A program made the position numbers and the translations under genes. A stretch of 64,000 bases of DNA, taken from Bog-756 sp963813525 (GTDB lineage: Bacteria > Actinomycetota > Acidimicrobiia > Acidimicrobiales > RAAP-2). Positions 51,788 through 61,036 of the stretch are shown here, piece after piece; positions within the stretch are counted from its first letter, which is position 1, and every line of letters starts with the position of its first letter. Below the pieces are notes generated by a model that worked only from the letters and a program-made list of their open reading frames with translations, was not told the origin of the DNA and searched no databases. The stretch spans positions 2,852,001 through 2,916,000 of the forward strand of contig CAWEZI010000005.1 in the NCBI GenBank assembly GCA_963813525.1. Direction: 5' to 3'.

Positions 51788-51842
51788 TGGTCGGCGGCGG
51801 CCATCTCGCCGCCTGCTGCCGATCAGGTGGGAAGTCTGCCGA

Positions 51843-53816
51843 TCAGGTTGGCAGGGGTACGCGATGCGACTCGGCTCGAACGGGAAAGGCCGTCTGCACC
51901 AAGGTGAGGAGTTCCCCCAGGGGTACGGCCGGCGACCATAGGAAGCCCTGGGCCCGGTCGCAGCGGAGGTCGGCCAGCAGTTCGGCCTGAGCCAGGGTCT
52001 CCACACCCTCGGCTACCACCAACAGTCCCAGGTCCCTGCCCAATGAGGTCATGGCGCGGACGATGGCCAGGTCGCGACCGTCGGTGACCATGTCGGTGAC
52101 GAAGCTCCTGTCCACCTTGAGCTCGTCGACGGCCATCGAGCGGAGGAGGGTGAGGGACGAGTGGCCGGTGCCGAAGTCATCGAGGGCCACCCGGACAGCC
52201 AGGCGGCGGACCTCACCGATCTGCCGAGCCGCCTGATCGAGATGGCCCATGACCGCGGTTTCGGTGAGCTCGATGCCTATGCCAGCCGGATCGCAGCCGG
52301 CTCGCTCGAGGTCGGCGAGGACGACCGCCACCGGGTCCGAATTGGTCAACTGATGGGCCGACACGTTGCACCACAGGCGAAAGTCAGGCCCCACGCCGAC
52401 ATGCTGGAGAACCATGCGGGCCTCGATGGCACAGCGCCTGATGACCGCGTCGACCTCGAGGATCAGATCGGACTCCTCGGCTAGCGGAACGAACTCTGCG
52501 GCGCTCAGCACCCCTCGCTCGGGATGATTCCACCGGGCCAACGCTTCGGCACCGACGATGCGCCCATTCTCCAGATCTACTTGTGGTTGGAAATAGGCGA
52601 CGATCTCGCCATCGAGAAGGGCCTTTCGCAGAGCTTCCTCACGGTCAAGTCGACGCCGGGCCACAGGGTGCAGAGCGGGGGCAAAGACCTCGACCCGGTT
52701 CCGACCGTTCTCCTTGGCCTGGTACTGGGCCATGTCCGCCTGTCGGAGCAGGTCCTGTGGACCTACCTCGGCACTGGCCACCACGGTGATGCCGATACTG
52801 GCTGTGACCACCACCTCTCGGTCCGAAACAGTGAACGGTGTCTCGAAGGTCTGGTGAATGCGATGGACGGCCTCTAGGGCCTCCGCCTTATCCACCAGCC
52901 CCCGCAGGAGCACTGTGAACTCGTCCCCACCCAAACGGGCGAGCACGTCACCCTCGCGTAGAACACCCCGGATCCGGTCGGCTACTTGGACAAGAAGCTC
53001 GTCACCAGCCTGATGCCCGAGCGAATCATTGACCACCTTGAACCGGTCGAGGTCGAGAAAGACCACGGCGACGATGGTGCCACCGCAACGCATATCGGCC
53101 GATGCGTGAGCCAGAGCATCGACGAAGGCCACCCGGTTTGCCGACCCGGTCAGGTCATCGCGCAGGGCGATCTCACCGAGCTGGGCATTGAGCACACGAA
53201 GTTGCCGGTTCGCCTCGGTATTGATCTCCCGTAGCTGCAGCTCACTGACGACAACGGTGTGGACTTCCTGGTGGACCACGATCATCACGAAGAGGTACAC
53301 GGGCACGACGAGACCGAGCACCTGAGTGGGTCTGTCCGGTGCCGTCAGGCAGACCAGGTCGATGGGTACGAACAAGGCGAATTGGAACGCAAAGAAGTAG
53401 GACCGGCGTGCTGCCGTCCCCACCGCGTTGGCCGCGGAGATGCCACACAGGAATATCAGGTAGATGGCGCGTAGGTCGTAGTGGTGTTCGGAGGGAAAAA
53501 CGAAGAATGGCAGGGACGCCCACACCAACCCGCATGCGGCCGAGCTGAGCGGACCGATTCGCCAGCGACCCACTTCGAGCCCGGCCCGACGGCGCCTCAG
53601 GTACAGTTCCGCGAACCACACCGTGGCCACGCTGACCAGGGCGGCCGACACCGCCCAGACCAGCAATCCGGCAAGGGGAACCGTGCCGGCGAAGACCAGC
53701 ACCAGCGCGCCAGCTCCTATCGGAGCGAAGAGCGCACCCCGACGCGTCGAACGGTTGACCTGGTCGAGGCAGGCCAGATTGACCTCGTCGCTGAGGTCGC
53801 CGGGGGAGCTTTCCAC
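51843..53816 (-). CDS. membrane GGDEF-EAL c-di-GMP signalling protein
   Basis: About 657 residues from the GTG at 53816; the frame is open further to a TTG at 54095, but that part is low-complexity (Pro/Arg/Asp repeats from GGTCG-type DNA) and unlikely to be coding. Residues about 25-205 contain five to six membrane helices. The GGDEF domain (about 225-385) has DLDRFKVVNDSLGH, RLGGDEF and an REGD inhibitory site. The EAL domain (about 395-645) has AEALARW, NVSAHQL, LDDFGTGHSSL, LKVDRSF and AEGVE. Both activities look intact. It is divergent from the Ada-AlkA gene. Confidence 0.9.
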   Translation of the reverse strand: MESSPGDLSDEVNLACLDQVNRSTRRGALFAPIGAGALVLVFAGTVPLAGLLVWAVSAALVSVATVWFAELYLRRRRAGLEVGRWRIGPLSSAACGLVWASLPFFVFPSEHHYDLRAIYLIFLCGISAANAVGTAARRSYFFAFQFALFVPIDLVCLTAPDRPTQVLGLVVPVYLFVMIVVHQEVHTVVVSELQLREINTEANRQLRVLNAQLGEIALRDDLTGSANRVAFVDALAHASADMRCGGTIVAVVFLDLDRFKVVNDSLGHQAGDELLVQVADRIRGVLREGDVLARLGGDEFTVLLRGLVDKAEALEAVHRIHQTFETPFTVSDREVVVTASIGITVVASAEVGPQDLLRQADMAQYQAKENGRNRVEVFAPALHPVARRRLDREEALRKALLDGEIVAYFQPQVDLENGRIVGAEALARWNHPERGVLSAAEFVPLAEESDLILEVDAVIRRCAIEARMVLQHVGVGPDFRLWCNVSAHQLTNSDPVAVVLADLERAGCDPAGIGIELTETAVMGHLDQAARQIGEVRRLAVRVALDDFGTGHSSLTLLRSMAVDELKVDRSFVTDMVTDGRDLAIVRAMTSLGRDLGLLVVAEGVETLAQAELLADLRCDRAQGFLWSPAVPLGELLTLVQTAFPVRAESHRVPLPT

Positions 53817-54136
53817 CCTATGGTCATCGTCCGATCGGGCCAGGACCTTGATGCGGGACCGAGGGGCGGCCAGTGGCCCCTGAAGGCGGTGAACAGGGAC
53901 TTCGTGCGGGCGCCCCGACGGCGGTCCCTCGACGGTTCTCTTCCCGGCCTTCCTCCGGGGGTCGGGTCGGGTCGGGTGGTCGAGTCGGGCGGTCGGGTCG
54001 AACGGTCGGATCGGGAGAGCGTTGGGGCTGATTGCTCCTCGGGGCGCTCCCCAGCACCGTCCGGCCCCCAACCTCCCCCCACCGTCGTGTCGCAATTTCG
54101 CTAGATAGTAGGGCCGGTCTGGGGCAAGCTGGCCGG
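53817..54136. other. 320-bp divergent intergenic region with a GGTCG-type simple repeat
   Basis: Between the divergent GGDEF-EAL gene and the Ada-AlkA gene. From about 53957 to 54014 it consists of degenerate GGTCG/GGGTC tandem repeats. The promoters of both genes should lie here. The minus frame that stays open through it is judged a compositional artefact, although the low-complexity translation cannot be wholly excluded as an N-terminal tail. Confidence 0.5.
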
Positions 54137-55657
54137 GTGATCACCGACTTCGACCATTGCTACGGCGCCGTGCAGTCGCGGGACCCCCGGTTCGACGGTT
54201 GGTTCTTCACCGCCGTGACCACGACGGGCATCTACTGCCGACCGAGTTGTCCGGCCAAGACACCGATGCGGTGCAACGTTCGCTTCTACCCCTCCGCCGC
54301 CGCAGCCCAATCCGCCGGTTTTCGAGCCTGCAAGCGATGCCGGCCCGACGCCACGCCCGGATCGCCCGAGTGGAACACCCGAGCGGACGTGACCGCTCGC
54401 GCTATGCGCTTGATCGCAGACGGACTCGTGGACCGGGACGGTGTACCAGCACTTGCGGCGCAGCTGGGTTACAGCGTCCGCCAACTGCAACGCACCATGC
54501 TCGCCGAAGTCGGCGCGGGGCCGCTCGCCGTCGCTCGGGCGCAAAGGGCCCAAACGGCCCGAGTCCTGATCGAGACGACGCCGCTGACAATGGCCGACAT
54601 CGCTTTCGCTGCCGGCTTCTCCAGCATTCGCCAGTTCAATGACACCGTGCGGTCCGTCTTCGCCAGCTCACCGACGGAGCTTCGCCTGCGTGGGGCAGGA
54701 TCGCCGCCGTCCGATCGGGAGAGGTCTTCCACCGACCTGTTGCTCCGCCTGCCCTTCCGCCAGCCATTCTGCCCCGACAACCTCTTTGGCCACCTGGCCG
54801 CTACCGCCGTGCCCGGCATCGAGGAGGTCTGCGGGCAGACCTACCGTCGCACCGTTCGTCTGGCCCACGGCCCAGGAATCGTCGAACTCACGCCCGCTCC
54901 TCGTCACGTCCTCTGCCGCGTCAAGTTGGCCGATCTGCGTGACCTGGCCTCGGCGGTGGCCCGGTGCCGGTGGCTACTCGACCTCGACGCCGACCCCGAG
55001 GCCATCGACCGGCACCTGAGGGTCGACCCGGCCCTTCGTCGGGTGATCGATGAAGCTCCGGGCCGGCGGGTGCCCCGCTGCATCGACGGTAGTGAATGGG
55101 CGGTCCGGGCCGTGCTGGGCCAGCAGGTGTCAACCGCCGCAGCCCGCACCCACACGGCCCGTCTGGTTCGCCGATTCGGCGAGTGCCTGGCGGAGCCGGA
55201 CGGGGAACTCACTCACCTCTTCCCCACTGCTGGCACCCTCCATACGGCCCACCTCGCTCTACCCCCCGAACACTCCGCTTCCGTCGACCCTGTTCTTCCC
55301 TCTGTGCCCACCTCGAGACAGGAAACATTGAAAGCCCTGGTCGAAGCCCTCTCCGGAGGAAAGCTGGCCCTCGACCCGGGGTGCGACCGCTCTGAGGCTC
55401 TGGCCCGCCTCACCGTCCTCCCGGGGATCGGTTCATGGACGACCCAGATGATCGCCATGCGGGCTTTGGGCGATCCTGACGCATTTCCGGCATCTGATCG
55501 AGGGATCCGCCACGCCGCCGAAACGCTTGGCCTGCCACCGACAGCGACCGGACTCATCCGGCATTCCGAGAGCTGGCGACCCTGGCGGGCCTACGCCGTC
55601 CAGTACCTGTGGGCCACCACGGATCACCGCATCAACCAATGGCCGGTGGCATCGTGA
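54137..55657 (+). CDS. alkA: Ada-AlkA fusion: methylphosphotriester-sensing regulator and DNA-3-methyladenine glycosylase II
   Basis: A 506-residue fusion. Residues about 1-80: Ada zinc domain with Cys residues in GIYCRPSCPAK and FRACKRCRP; the first Cys of GIYC would accept methyl groups from phosphotriesters. Residues about 85-185: AraC-type HTH (SVRQLQRTMLAEVGAGP, MADIAFAAGFSSIRQFNDTVRSVF). The rest: AlkA N-terminal domain and HhH-GPD glycosylase with LPGIGSWTTQMIAMRALGDP and the catalytic Asp in FPASDRGI. It lacks the O6-methyltransferase domain, which is encoded next door by ogt. The arrangement matches mycobacterial alkA-ogt. GTG start. Confidence 0.94.
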   Translation: MITDFDHCYGAVQSRDPRFDGWFFTAVTTTGIYCRPSCPAKTPMRCNVRFYPSAAAAQSAGFRACKRCRPDATPGSPEWNTRADVTARAMRLIADGLVDRDGVPALAAQLGYSVRQLQRTMLAEVGAGPLAVARAQRAQTARVLIETTPLTMADIAFAAGFSSIRQFNDTVRSVFASSPTELRLRGAGSPPSDRERSSTDLLLRLPFRQPFCPDNLFGHLAATAVPGIEEVCGQTYRRTVRLAHGPGIVELTPAPRHVLCRVKLADLRDLASAVARCRWLLDLDADPEAIDRHLRVDPALRRVIDEAPGRRVPRCIDGSEWAVRAVLGQQVSTAAARTHTARLVRRFGECLAEPDGELTHLFPTAGTLHTAHLALPPEHSASVDPVLPSVPTSRQETLKALVEALSGGKLALDPGCDRSEALARLTVLPGIGSWTTQMIAMRALGDPDAFPASDRGIRHAAETLGLPPTATGLIRHSESWRPWRAYAVQYLWATTDHRINQWPVAS

Positions 55658-55739
55658 CGCCATCGACACCCGTGACACTCAACGCCGTTCTACGACTGCT
55701 CACTGAGATGGCAGGCAATCATGGAAAAAAGGGAGAGAG

Positions 55740-56282
55740 ATGAAAGACCAGATCCGCACCACGATCCAAAGTCCGTTGGGCGCACTCACGCTGACCAGTG
55801 CGGGAGGTTTCCTCACGGGAATGACCATGGAGGGCCAAAAGCATGTGGCGGCTCCCGAGCCTGGCGGACCGGGCCAGTCGGCCAGCTTCGGGAATGTCGA
55901 CGATGACCCTTGCTTGGCTGCCGTCACGGACCAGCTCGATGCCTATTTCGCGGGAACGCTGACTGAGTTCGACATTCCGGTCAAGCTGACCGGGAGCGAC
56001 TTTCAACGCCGGGTATGGCGATGCCTGCAGGACATCCCCTACGGCGAGACGATCAGTTATGGCCAACTGGCCCGACAGGTGAGAAACCCCAACGCCTCGC
56101 GCGCCGTCGGTCTGGCCAACGGTCGCAACCCGGTAGCTGTGATCGTGCCCTGTCACCGGGTCATCGGAGCGGACGGACGGCTCACCGGCTATGCCGGCGG
56201 GCTCGACCGCAAGACGTGGTTGCTCCGCCACGAGGCCGCCGTGGTGACCGCTGCCGACCCAATGACCGTCGTCGGCGCATAA
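55740..56282 (+). CDS. ogt: methylated-DNA--[protein]-cysteine S-methyltransferase
   Basis: A 180-residue O6-alkylguanine-DNA alkyltransferase. FQRRVWRCLQDIPYGETISYGQLA is the DNA-binding helix-turn-helix region, RAVGLANGRNPVAVIVPCHRVIG carries the acceptor Cys in PCHRV, and GLDRKTWLLRHE closes the domain. It removes alkyl groups from O6 of guanine once per molecule. The ATG has AAAAAAGGGAGAGAG upstream. It follows Ada-AlkA by 82 bp and is presumably co-regulated by it. Confidence 0.96.
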   Translation: MKDQIRTTIQSPLGALTLTSAGGFLTGMTMEGQKHVAAPEPGGPGQSASFGNVDDDPCLAAVTDQLDAYFAGTLTEFDIPVKLTGSDFQRRVWRCLQDIPYGETISYGQLARQVRNPNASRAVGLANGRNPVAVIVPCHRVIGADGRLTGYAGGLDRKTWLLRHEAAVVTAADPMTVVGA

Positions 56283-56294
56283 GACGCCTACGGC

Positions 56295-56365
56295 GAGATA
56301 GCCCGGCGAGACAGGGGGACGAGATAGCCCCGGCCAGGACGAGATAGCCCTGGCCAGATAGCCCC
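56295..56365. repeat. tandem GAGATAGCCC repeats
   Basis: GAGATAGCCC occurs at 56295, 56321 and 56341, with a variant (CAGATAGCCC) at 56355. Two units share flanking GGAC and GGCCAG. They lie directly after the ogt stop, in the gap before the universal stress protein. No open frame crosses them. Confidence 0.85.
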
Positions 56366-56451
56366 CGTCAGCTGATATGGCCTAGCATTCGGCTCCCTGA
56401 GGTCCGTTTGGCGGGATCCTGTTCGCCCCGCCCTCGAAGAGGAGTGCATGC

Positions 56452-56877
56452 GTGTTCGAAACAGTCCTGGTGGGGGCAGACGACTCGCAAACAGCCCGGG
56501 AAGCGGTCATTGTCGCCGCCGACGTGGCCCGGTTGGCTGGAGGCAAGATCCACATCGTGACGGCCTACGACCCAAAGTCCGTCCACGCCGACCATCTCCC
56601 CCCCGAAATGAGGTATTCGACGACGGTCCATCCCGCCGACACCCTCCTCGAAAGCCTCGCCCGGATCGGCACAGAAAGAGGTCTCGAAGTCGAGGTCCAC
56701 GCTTCGACCGGAAGTCCGGCCGAAGCCATCGTAAAGGTCGCCGAGCAGGAGGGTGCGGATCTCATCGTGGTCGGCAACAAGGGTATGAAGGGAGCGCGTC
56801 GGATCCTCGGTAGCGTGCCCAACTCGGTGGCCCATGCCGCCCCCTGCTCCGTGCTCATCGTCGACACCGAGGGCTGA
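56452..56877 (+). CDS. universal stress protein (UspA family)
   Basis: A 141-residue single-domain Usp. It begins MFETVLVGADDSQTAREAV (the GADDS strand/loop), and the ATP-binding signature G-x2-G-x9-GS appears as GNKGMKGARRILGSVPN, followed by HAAPCSVLIVDT. It is therefore of the ATP-binding type. GTG start at 56452. The convergent cyclase-AAA gene ends 82 bp downstream, with two hairpins in the gap. Confidence 0.92.
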   Translation: MFETVLVGADDSQTAREAVIVAADVARLAGGKIHIVTAYDPKSVHADHLPPEMRYSTTVHPADTLLESLARIGTERGLEVEVHASTGSPAEAIVKVAEQEGADLIVVGNKGMKGARRILGSVPNSVAHAAPCSVLIVDTEG

Positions 56878-56910
56878 ACCCACGGGGACGAGCCGACGGG
56901 TACGAGCCGA

Positions 56911-56959
56911 GGGGTCCTCTACCGAGACCCCGTGTAGGGGACGGTCCCGACTGGTCGGG
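56911..56959. terminator. two hairpins in a convergent gap
   Basis: GGGGTC (56911) pairs with GACCCC (56926-56931) over a nine-base loop, and CCCGAC (56946) pairs with GTCGGG (56954-56959) over two bases. Both are perfect 6-bp stems and lie between the converging universal stress protein and cyclase-AAA genes, fitting transcription end signals. No long T-run follows. Confidence 0.45.
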
Positions 56960-59900
56960 CTATGGATGGGCGACCGTGCCCACTGTCGCCGAGCTCTCCG
57001 CCGTCATTGCCGGGTCCCGAAAGTTCGAGCTGGCGGGGGCCAGTGGGTCAGGTGTCCACGCCACGCCCAACTTCGACAGCATGGCGGTGGCCTCTCCTTC
57101 GAGATGGGCTCGTCGGTCAGGATCCGATTCGGCTCGACTGCGGGCCATCACCCTCATGGTCAGAGCCGCTTCGTACTCGGCCCGGCGCAGCCGAGCGGCC
57201 TGGAGACTCTGCTCGAGCGCTTCGCCGGCACCGCTGAGATCGCCGCTTCGAGCCAGGGCGGCCCCGCGCACCCTCTGGAGAATGGCCACCTGAGGTGGGG
57301 TACCGCCAAGACTGCGGGCCAGCGCCAGCGACTCGTCGGCCGCCGACAATGCCCCTTCGAGATCGCCGCTGTAGAGCAGGCACTCGGTCCGCCGCGCCTG
57401 GGCCTCGAGGATGTCACCATGACTCCCGACCTCTCGGAGCTCCTGAATGCACTCATCGAAGAGCTTCAGCGCCTGCTCGTAGAGCCCACGGGCAGTGGCC
57501 ACCCGCGCCAGTTTGCCTTTCACGTCCGCCGCGCCCGAGCGGTAGCCGGCGGCCCGCCACGCACGCGAGGCGGTTTCGAAATCCTGCTCGGCCTCGTCGA
57601 GGTGACCCTGGTCCAGCGCGATCTCGCCGATATTGAGAATGTAGAAGGCGTCGTTGACGGCATTTCCAGTACGACGATCGGTGAACTGCGCTCGTCGGTA
57701 GAGAGTGAGAGCTTCGTCCCAGTCCCCCCGGAAGTATGCGAAACCGCCAAGCATGTTGAGCACGCTGGCTGCGCCGGACAAGTCGTCGATCTCTTCGAAC
57801 AGGGACAGGGCACGTTCCCAGTTCAGGGGCTCCTCGAGCAGACCGAGGTCCATCTTCGCCCAGTCGATGACCCGGAGGGCATCGGCAAGCACTTCCTTGG
57901 TGGCCTTTCCCCCGCTCCAGACCAATTCCGCCTGTTCGACGGCCTGCGTGCACCACTTTATGGCCCGTGCGTGATGACCTTCCTCCTGGCAGAACCGCCC
58001 GTACCAACCTTGGAGCTCGGCGCGGCGGAGCCGGGCCTGACCCCCCTTCTCTCCTTCGAGGATGCGGAGACCCTTGCTGATCCAGCGCAAGGCGTTGGCA
58101 TAGCGGTCGAGCCAACCCTGAACCCGGGCGAGCTTGAGCACGATCCGAGCCTCCGACACCGGATCGTCGGTCACCAGTCGCCGGGCCGTCCGATAGGCGA
58201 CGGCGGCCTCGGCGTACGCACCCGCCCGATTTCTGGCATCACCCAGCGCCTCGTGCACGCCGGACAGTTCCGCCGATTCGATGTGGGACAACCTCCGACC
58301 GGCCAGGAGGGCCCGTTCGTAGAACTCGGCCGCGTCCACGTTGGCATAAACGGCCTTGGCGCGATTGGCTGCCGCCAGCGAGTAGGACCAGGCCTCCTGG
58401 TGCCTTTGGGCGTGAAGATAATGGAAGGACAGCCTTTCGGACTGGTCCTCACCTTTGGTCGTCGCCATCTCGAGAATGGAGTCCCCCGCCCGCGAGTGCA
58501 GCTCTCGCCGGTGGCGAAACGAGAGACCGTCGTAGGCACAATCGCGCAACAGCCCGTTCCGGAAGCTCATCTGGCCGGCGACGTCCCTCTGGACGAACTC
58601 TTCCATCCGCGTCCACGCCGAGTCGGCAGGGCCGGGTAGATCATCGATGACCTGGTTCAACAAGTCGAGAGAGAAGGATCGGCCCAGCACGGAGAGGCGG
58701 CGGAGCAGATATCGGTCCTCGGAAGGAAGGCGATCGATGCGGGCAGCGATGACCTCTTCGATCGAATCGGGCAGGGCCTCGACGGAATCACCGCTCGTCG
58801 CCGCGGCCAACAGCTCCCGCAGGAACAGCGGATTTCCGCCCGAGCGCTCGACGAGAGCCAAGAGCTCATGGGGTGGGATGGGTGTGTCCTCGGTCACGGT
58901 TTCGGCCAGCTGTGTGGCTGCCGCCTCGTCGAGCGGTGGGAGGTCGATGCGGGCGGCGACCTCCAGAGGGGCCACAAACCCCGAATCCTCGTCACGCCGG
59001 GTGACACACCACAACCACGATGTTCCCTGGAGGGCGATGGACAGGTAGCCGAACAGGTCCGCCGACGCCTCGTCCATGAAGTGGACGTCCTCGATAGTGA
59101 GAAGTCCGGATTCAGGAAGCAGGACCCCGAGCAGCTCAATCACCACCTCGGCCAAGCGCGGCCGACGAAACTCTTCCTCCAGTTCCCGTGTCTCCGCCGT
59201 CTCCGGCACCGACAGGTCGATGGCCGAAGCCATGAGGGGGGCCCACGGGATGAGGGACGGCGCCCGTTCGGCCAGGATGTCCAGAAAGCGGCGGGAGAGC
59301 TCCTCGTCGTTACCTTCGACCGGCAGTTCGAGCAACCGCCGAAGGAGGCCCTGCACGACGTGATAGGCGGTCGACGAGTCGTAGGCCTCGCAGATGGCGT
59401 TCAGCTGCAGCATGTCACCCGCCATGGTCCGGCACTGCTCGGCCAGGCGCGATTTTCCCACTCCCGGTTGGCCGACGATCTCGATCAGCCTTCCCCGACC
59501 CTGGCGGGCGTCGCCGATGCACTGCTCCAGCAGGCGCTGTTCGACCTGCCGGCCCACGAACGGGTACTCCTCGGTGAGACCGATCGACCGCGCCCCGGTC
59601 CGAGCGCCGAGGCTGAGGGCGCGGACCGGCTTGGCCTTGCCCTTGACATAGAAAGGCTCGAGCTCTTCGGACTCGAAGCCCGTGCGGGACCGGGCCAGGA
59701 CCTCCGGTGAGGTGATGATCTGATTGGGCTCGGCTTTGGCCATCAACCGGGCGGCAAGGTTGACGGCATCGCCCATGACGGTGAACGTCCGACGGTACGA
59801 CGGCCCCACTTCGCCGGCGAACACCGATCCCCGGTTGACCCCAATGCGGATGGGGAGGGGACAGCCGGCGTCCATCACGTCCCTGACCGCCAGCAGCATC

Positions 59901-61036
59901 CGATGCTCGTCATCGCCCGTCGTAGCAGGGACGCCGGCAGTCAGGATGATCTTTCCTCCGTCGCGGTCTACATCGGTGGCCAGAAATGTCACCTGATGGC
60001 GGTCGGCGGCCCGCTGGACCTCAGTGACGAGGGCCTCCAATCGGTCAGCTGTTTCGTCGGGTCCGTAATTCTCGATGAGACCGTCTGTGCCGTCGAAGTG
60101 CAGGAAGGCAAGGGCCACGCGCCGGTGTTCGGAATCCTGATGGCTACTCGACACCGCCTCACGCAGACCGACGGGTATGGCGATGGAGAGGTCGACGTCG
60201 CGTCGTACAGGCTCGAAAGGAACGAACGGGTCATCAGGTACCCTGGGCGCCCGGCGGAGGAGAAAGCCGGGGCCCTTCTGTTCACCCACCACGCTCGGAG
60301 CCAGGGCGCGAGCCGTGCTGGCGCTGATCATGATCTCACCGGCAACGGCCGTGTTCTCCATGGCCACGACCGTGCTGGCCGCCGGGCCGGTCACCACCAG
60401 CTCCCGGTGTGACTCGCCCACTAAGAAGAAATGAAAGATCCCGCTGTTGACGCCAACCGACATTCGCAACGAAACACGCTGACCGAGCACGGTGAGGCGA
60501 CCGACGACACGGAGGGCACGGCGCATCTCGATGGCGGCCCGACAGGCGCGGGCCTCGTGCGCTTCGCCGGAGAAATGCAGCAGGAGGGCATCACCGCCGA
60601 ACTTCAAAAGCCTCCCGCCGAAGGCCACAGCCAGGTCGAGAAGGGTCACGAAGCAGGTGTCGATGGTTGCCGTCAGCTCCTCGGCGCCGACCTTTCCGTG
60701 CTTGGCCAAGCCCTCCGACAGTTTGGTGAAGCCTGAAATATCCACGAAGGCGAGGGTTCCCTCGATCTCGCGGTACCGGGTCTCCCGACGGGTGGTGACC
60801 CAATCGATGGTCAGACGGGGTAGGTAGGGCGCCAACGGGTGCAGGCCCTCACCGCTGACATGCATGAGACCACCACCCTCGGGCACAATCACCCGCGGAT
60901 CTGGGGTGGACGTCATCGCTCTAAACGCAGTATCGGCACGGATGCTTTCACCCGGGGCTAGTTTCGATCGCCCTCCACGGTAGCGGAGGCGGTGGTACGC
61001 ATGACGTTTCGGGGCCATCCAGCCGGCTCGTTTCAT
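56960..61036 (-). CDS. adenylate/guanylate cyclase - AAA ATPase - TPR regulator with two cyclase domains
   Basis: A 1358-residue protein. Two class III cyclase homology domains: the first (about residues 90-250) has FVDISGFTKL and KFGGDALLL, keeping the metal Asp residues; the second (about 310-490) has FLHFDGTDGLIENYG and a TVMGDAVNLAARL segment. A P-loop ATPase follows (GQPGVGKSRLAEQ; Walker B-like LLTIEDVHFMDEAS), then some 500 residues of TPR-like helices (for example EALTLYRRAQFTDRRTG). The GAGGAGGGG before ATG 61036 favours this start; ATG 60916 is an alternative. Such proteins are typical actinobacterial sensors; the second cyclase domain may be regulatory. Confidence 0.9.
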   Translation of the reverse strand: MKRAGWMAPKRHAYHRLRYRGGRSKLAPGESIRADTAFRAMTSTPDPRVIVPEGGGLMHVSGEGLHPLAPYLPRLTIDWVTTRRETRYREIEGTLAFVDISGFTKLSEGLAKHGKVGAEELTATIDTCFVTLLDLAVAFGGRLLKFGGDALLLHFSGEAHEARACRAAIEMRRALRVVGRLTVLGQRVSLRMSVGVNSGIFHFFLVGESHRELVVTGPAASTVVAMENTAVAGEIMISASTARALAPSVVGEQKGPGFLLRRAPRVPDDPFVPFEPVRRDVDLSIAIPVGLREAVSSSHQDSEHRRVALAFLHFDGTDGLIENYGPDETADRLEALVTEVQRAADRHQVTFLATDVDRDGGKIILTAGVPATTGDDEHRMLLAVRDVMDAGCPLPIRIGVNRGSVFAGEVGPSYRRTFTVMGDAVNLAARLMAKAEPNQIITSPEVLARSRTGFESEELEPFYVKGKAKPVRALSLGARTGARSIGLTEEYPFVGRQVEQRLLEQCIGDARQGRGRLIEIVGQPGVGKSRLAEQCRTMAGDMLQLNAICEAYDSSTAYHVVQGLLRRLLELPVEGNDEELSRRFLDILAERAPSLIPWAPLMASAIDLSVPETAETRELEEEFRRPRLAEVVIELLGVLLPESGLLTIEDVHFMDEASADLFGYLSIALQGTSWLWCVTRRDEDSGFVAPLEVAARIDLPPLDEAAATQLAETVTEDTPIPPHELLALVERSGGNPLFLRELLAAATSGDSVEALPDSIEEVIAARIDRLPSEDRYLLRRLSVLGRSFSLDLLNQVIDDLPGPADSAWTRMEEFVQRDVAGQMSFRNGLLRDCAYDGLSFRHRRELHSRAGDSILEMATTKGEDQSERLSFHYLHAQRHQEAWSYSLAAANRAKAVYANVDAAEFYERALLAGRRLSHIESAELSGVHEALGDARNRAGAYAEAAVAYRTARRLVTDDPVSEARIVLKLARVQGWLDRYANALRWISKGLRILEGEKGGQARLRRAELQGWYGRFCQEEGHHARAIKWCTQAVEQAELVWSGGKATKEVLADALRVIDWAKMDLGLLEEPLNWERALSLFEEIDDLSGAASVLNMLGGFAYFRGDWDEALTLYRRAQFTDRRTGNAVNDAFYILNIGEIALDQGHLDEAEQDFETASRAWRAAGYRSGAADVKGKLARVATARGLYEQALKLFDECIQELREVGSHGDILEAQARRTECLLYSGDLEGALSAADESLALARSLGGTPPQVAILQRVRGAALARSGDLSGAGEALEQSLQAARLRRAEYEAALTMRVMARSRAESDPDRRAHLEGEATAMLSKLGVAWTPDPLAPASSNFRDPAMTAESSATVGTVAHP

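Noticed and set aside
56834..58639. A 601-codon plus-strand frame antisense to the TPR part of the cyclase-AAA protein
   Set aside because: No domain; the minus-strand frame continues the TPR helices without a break.
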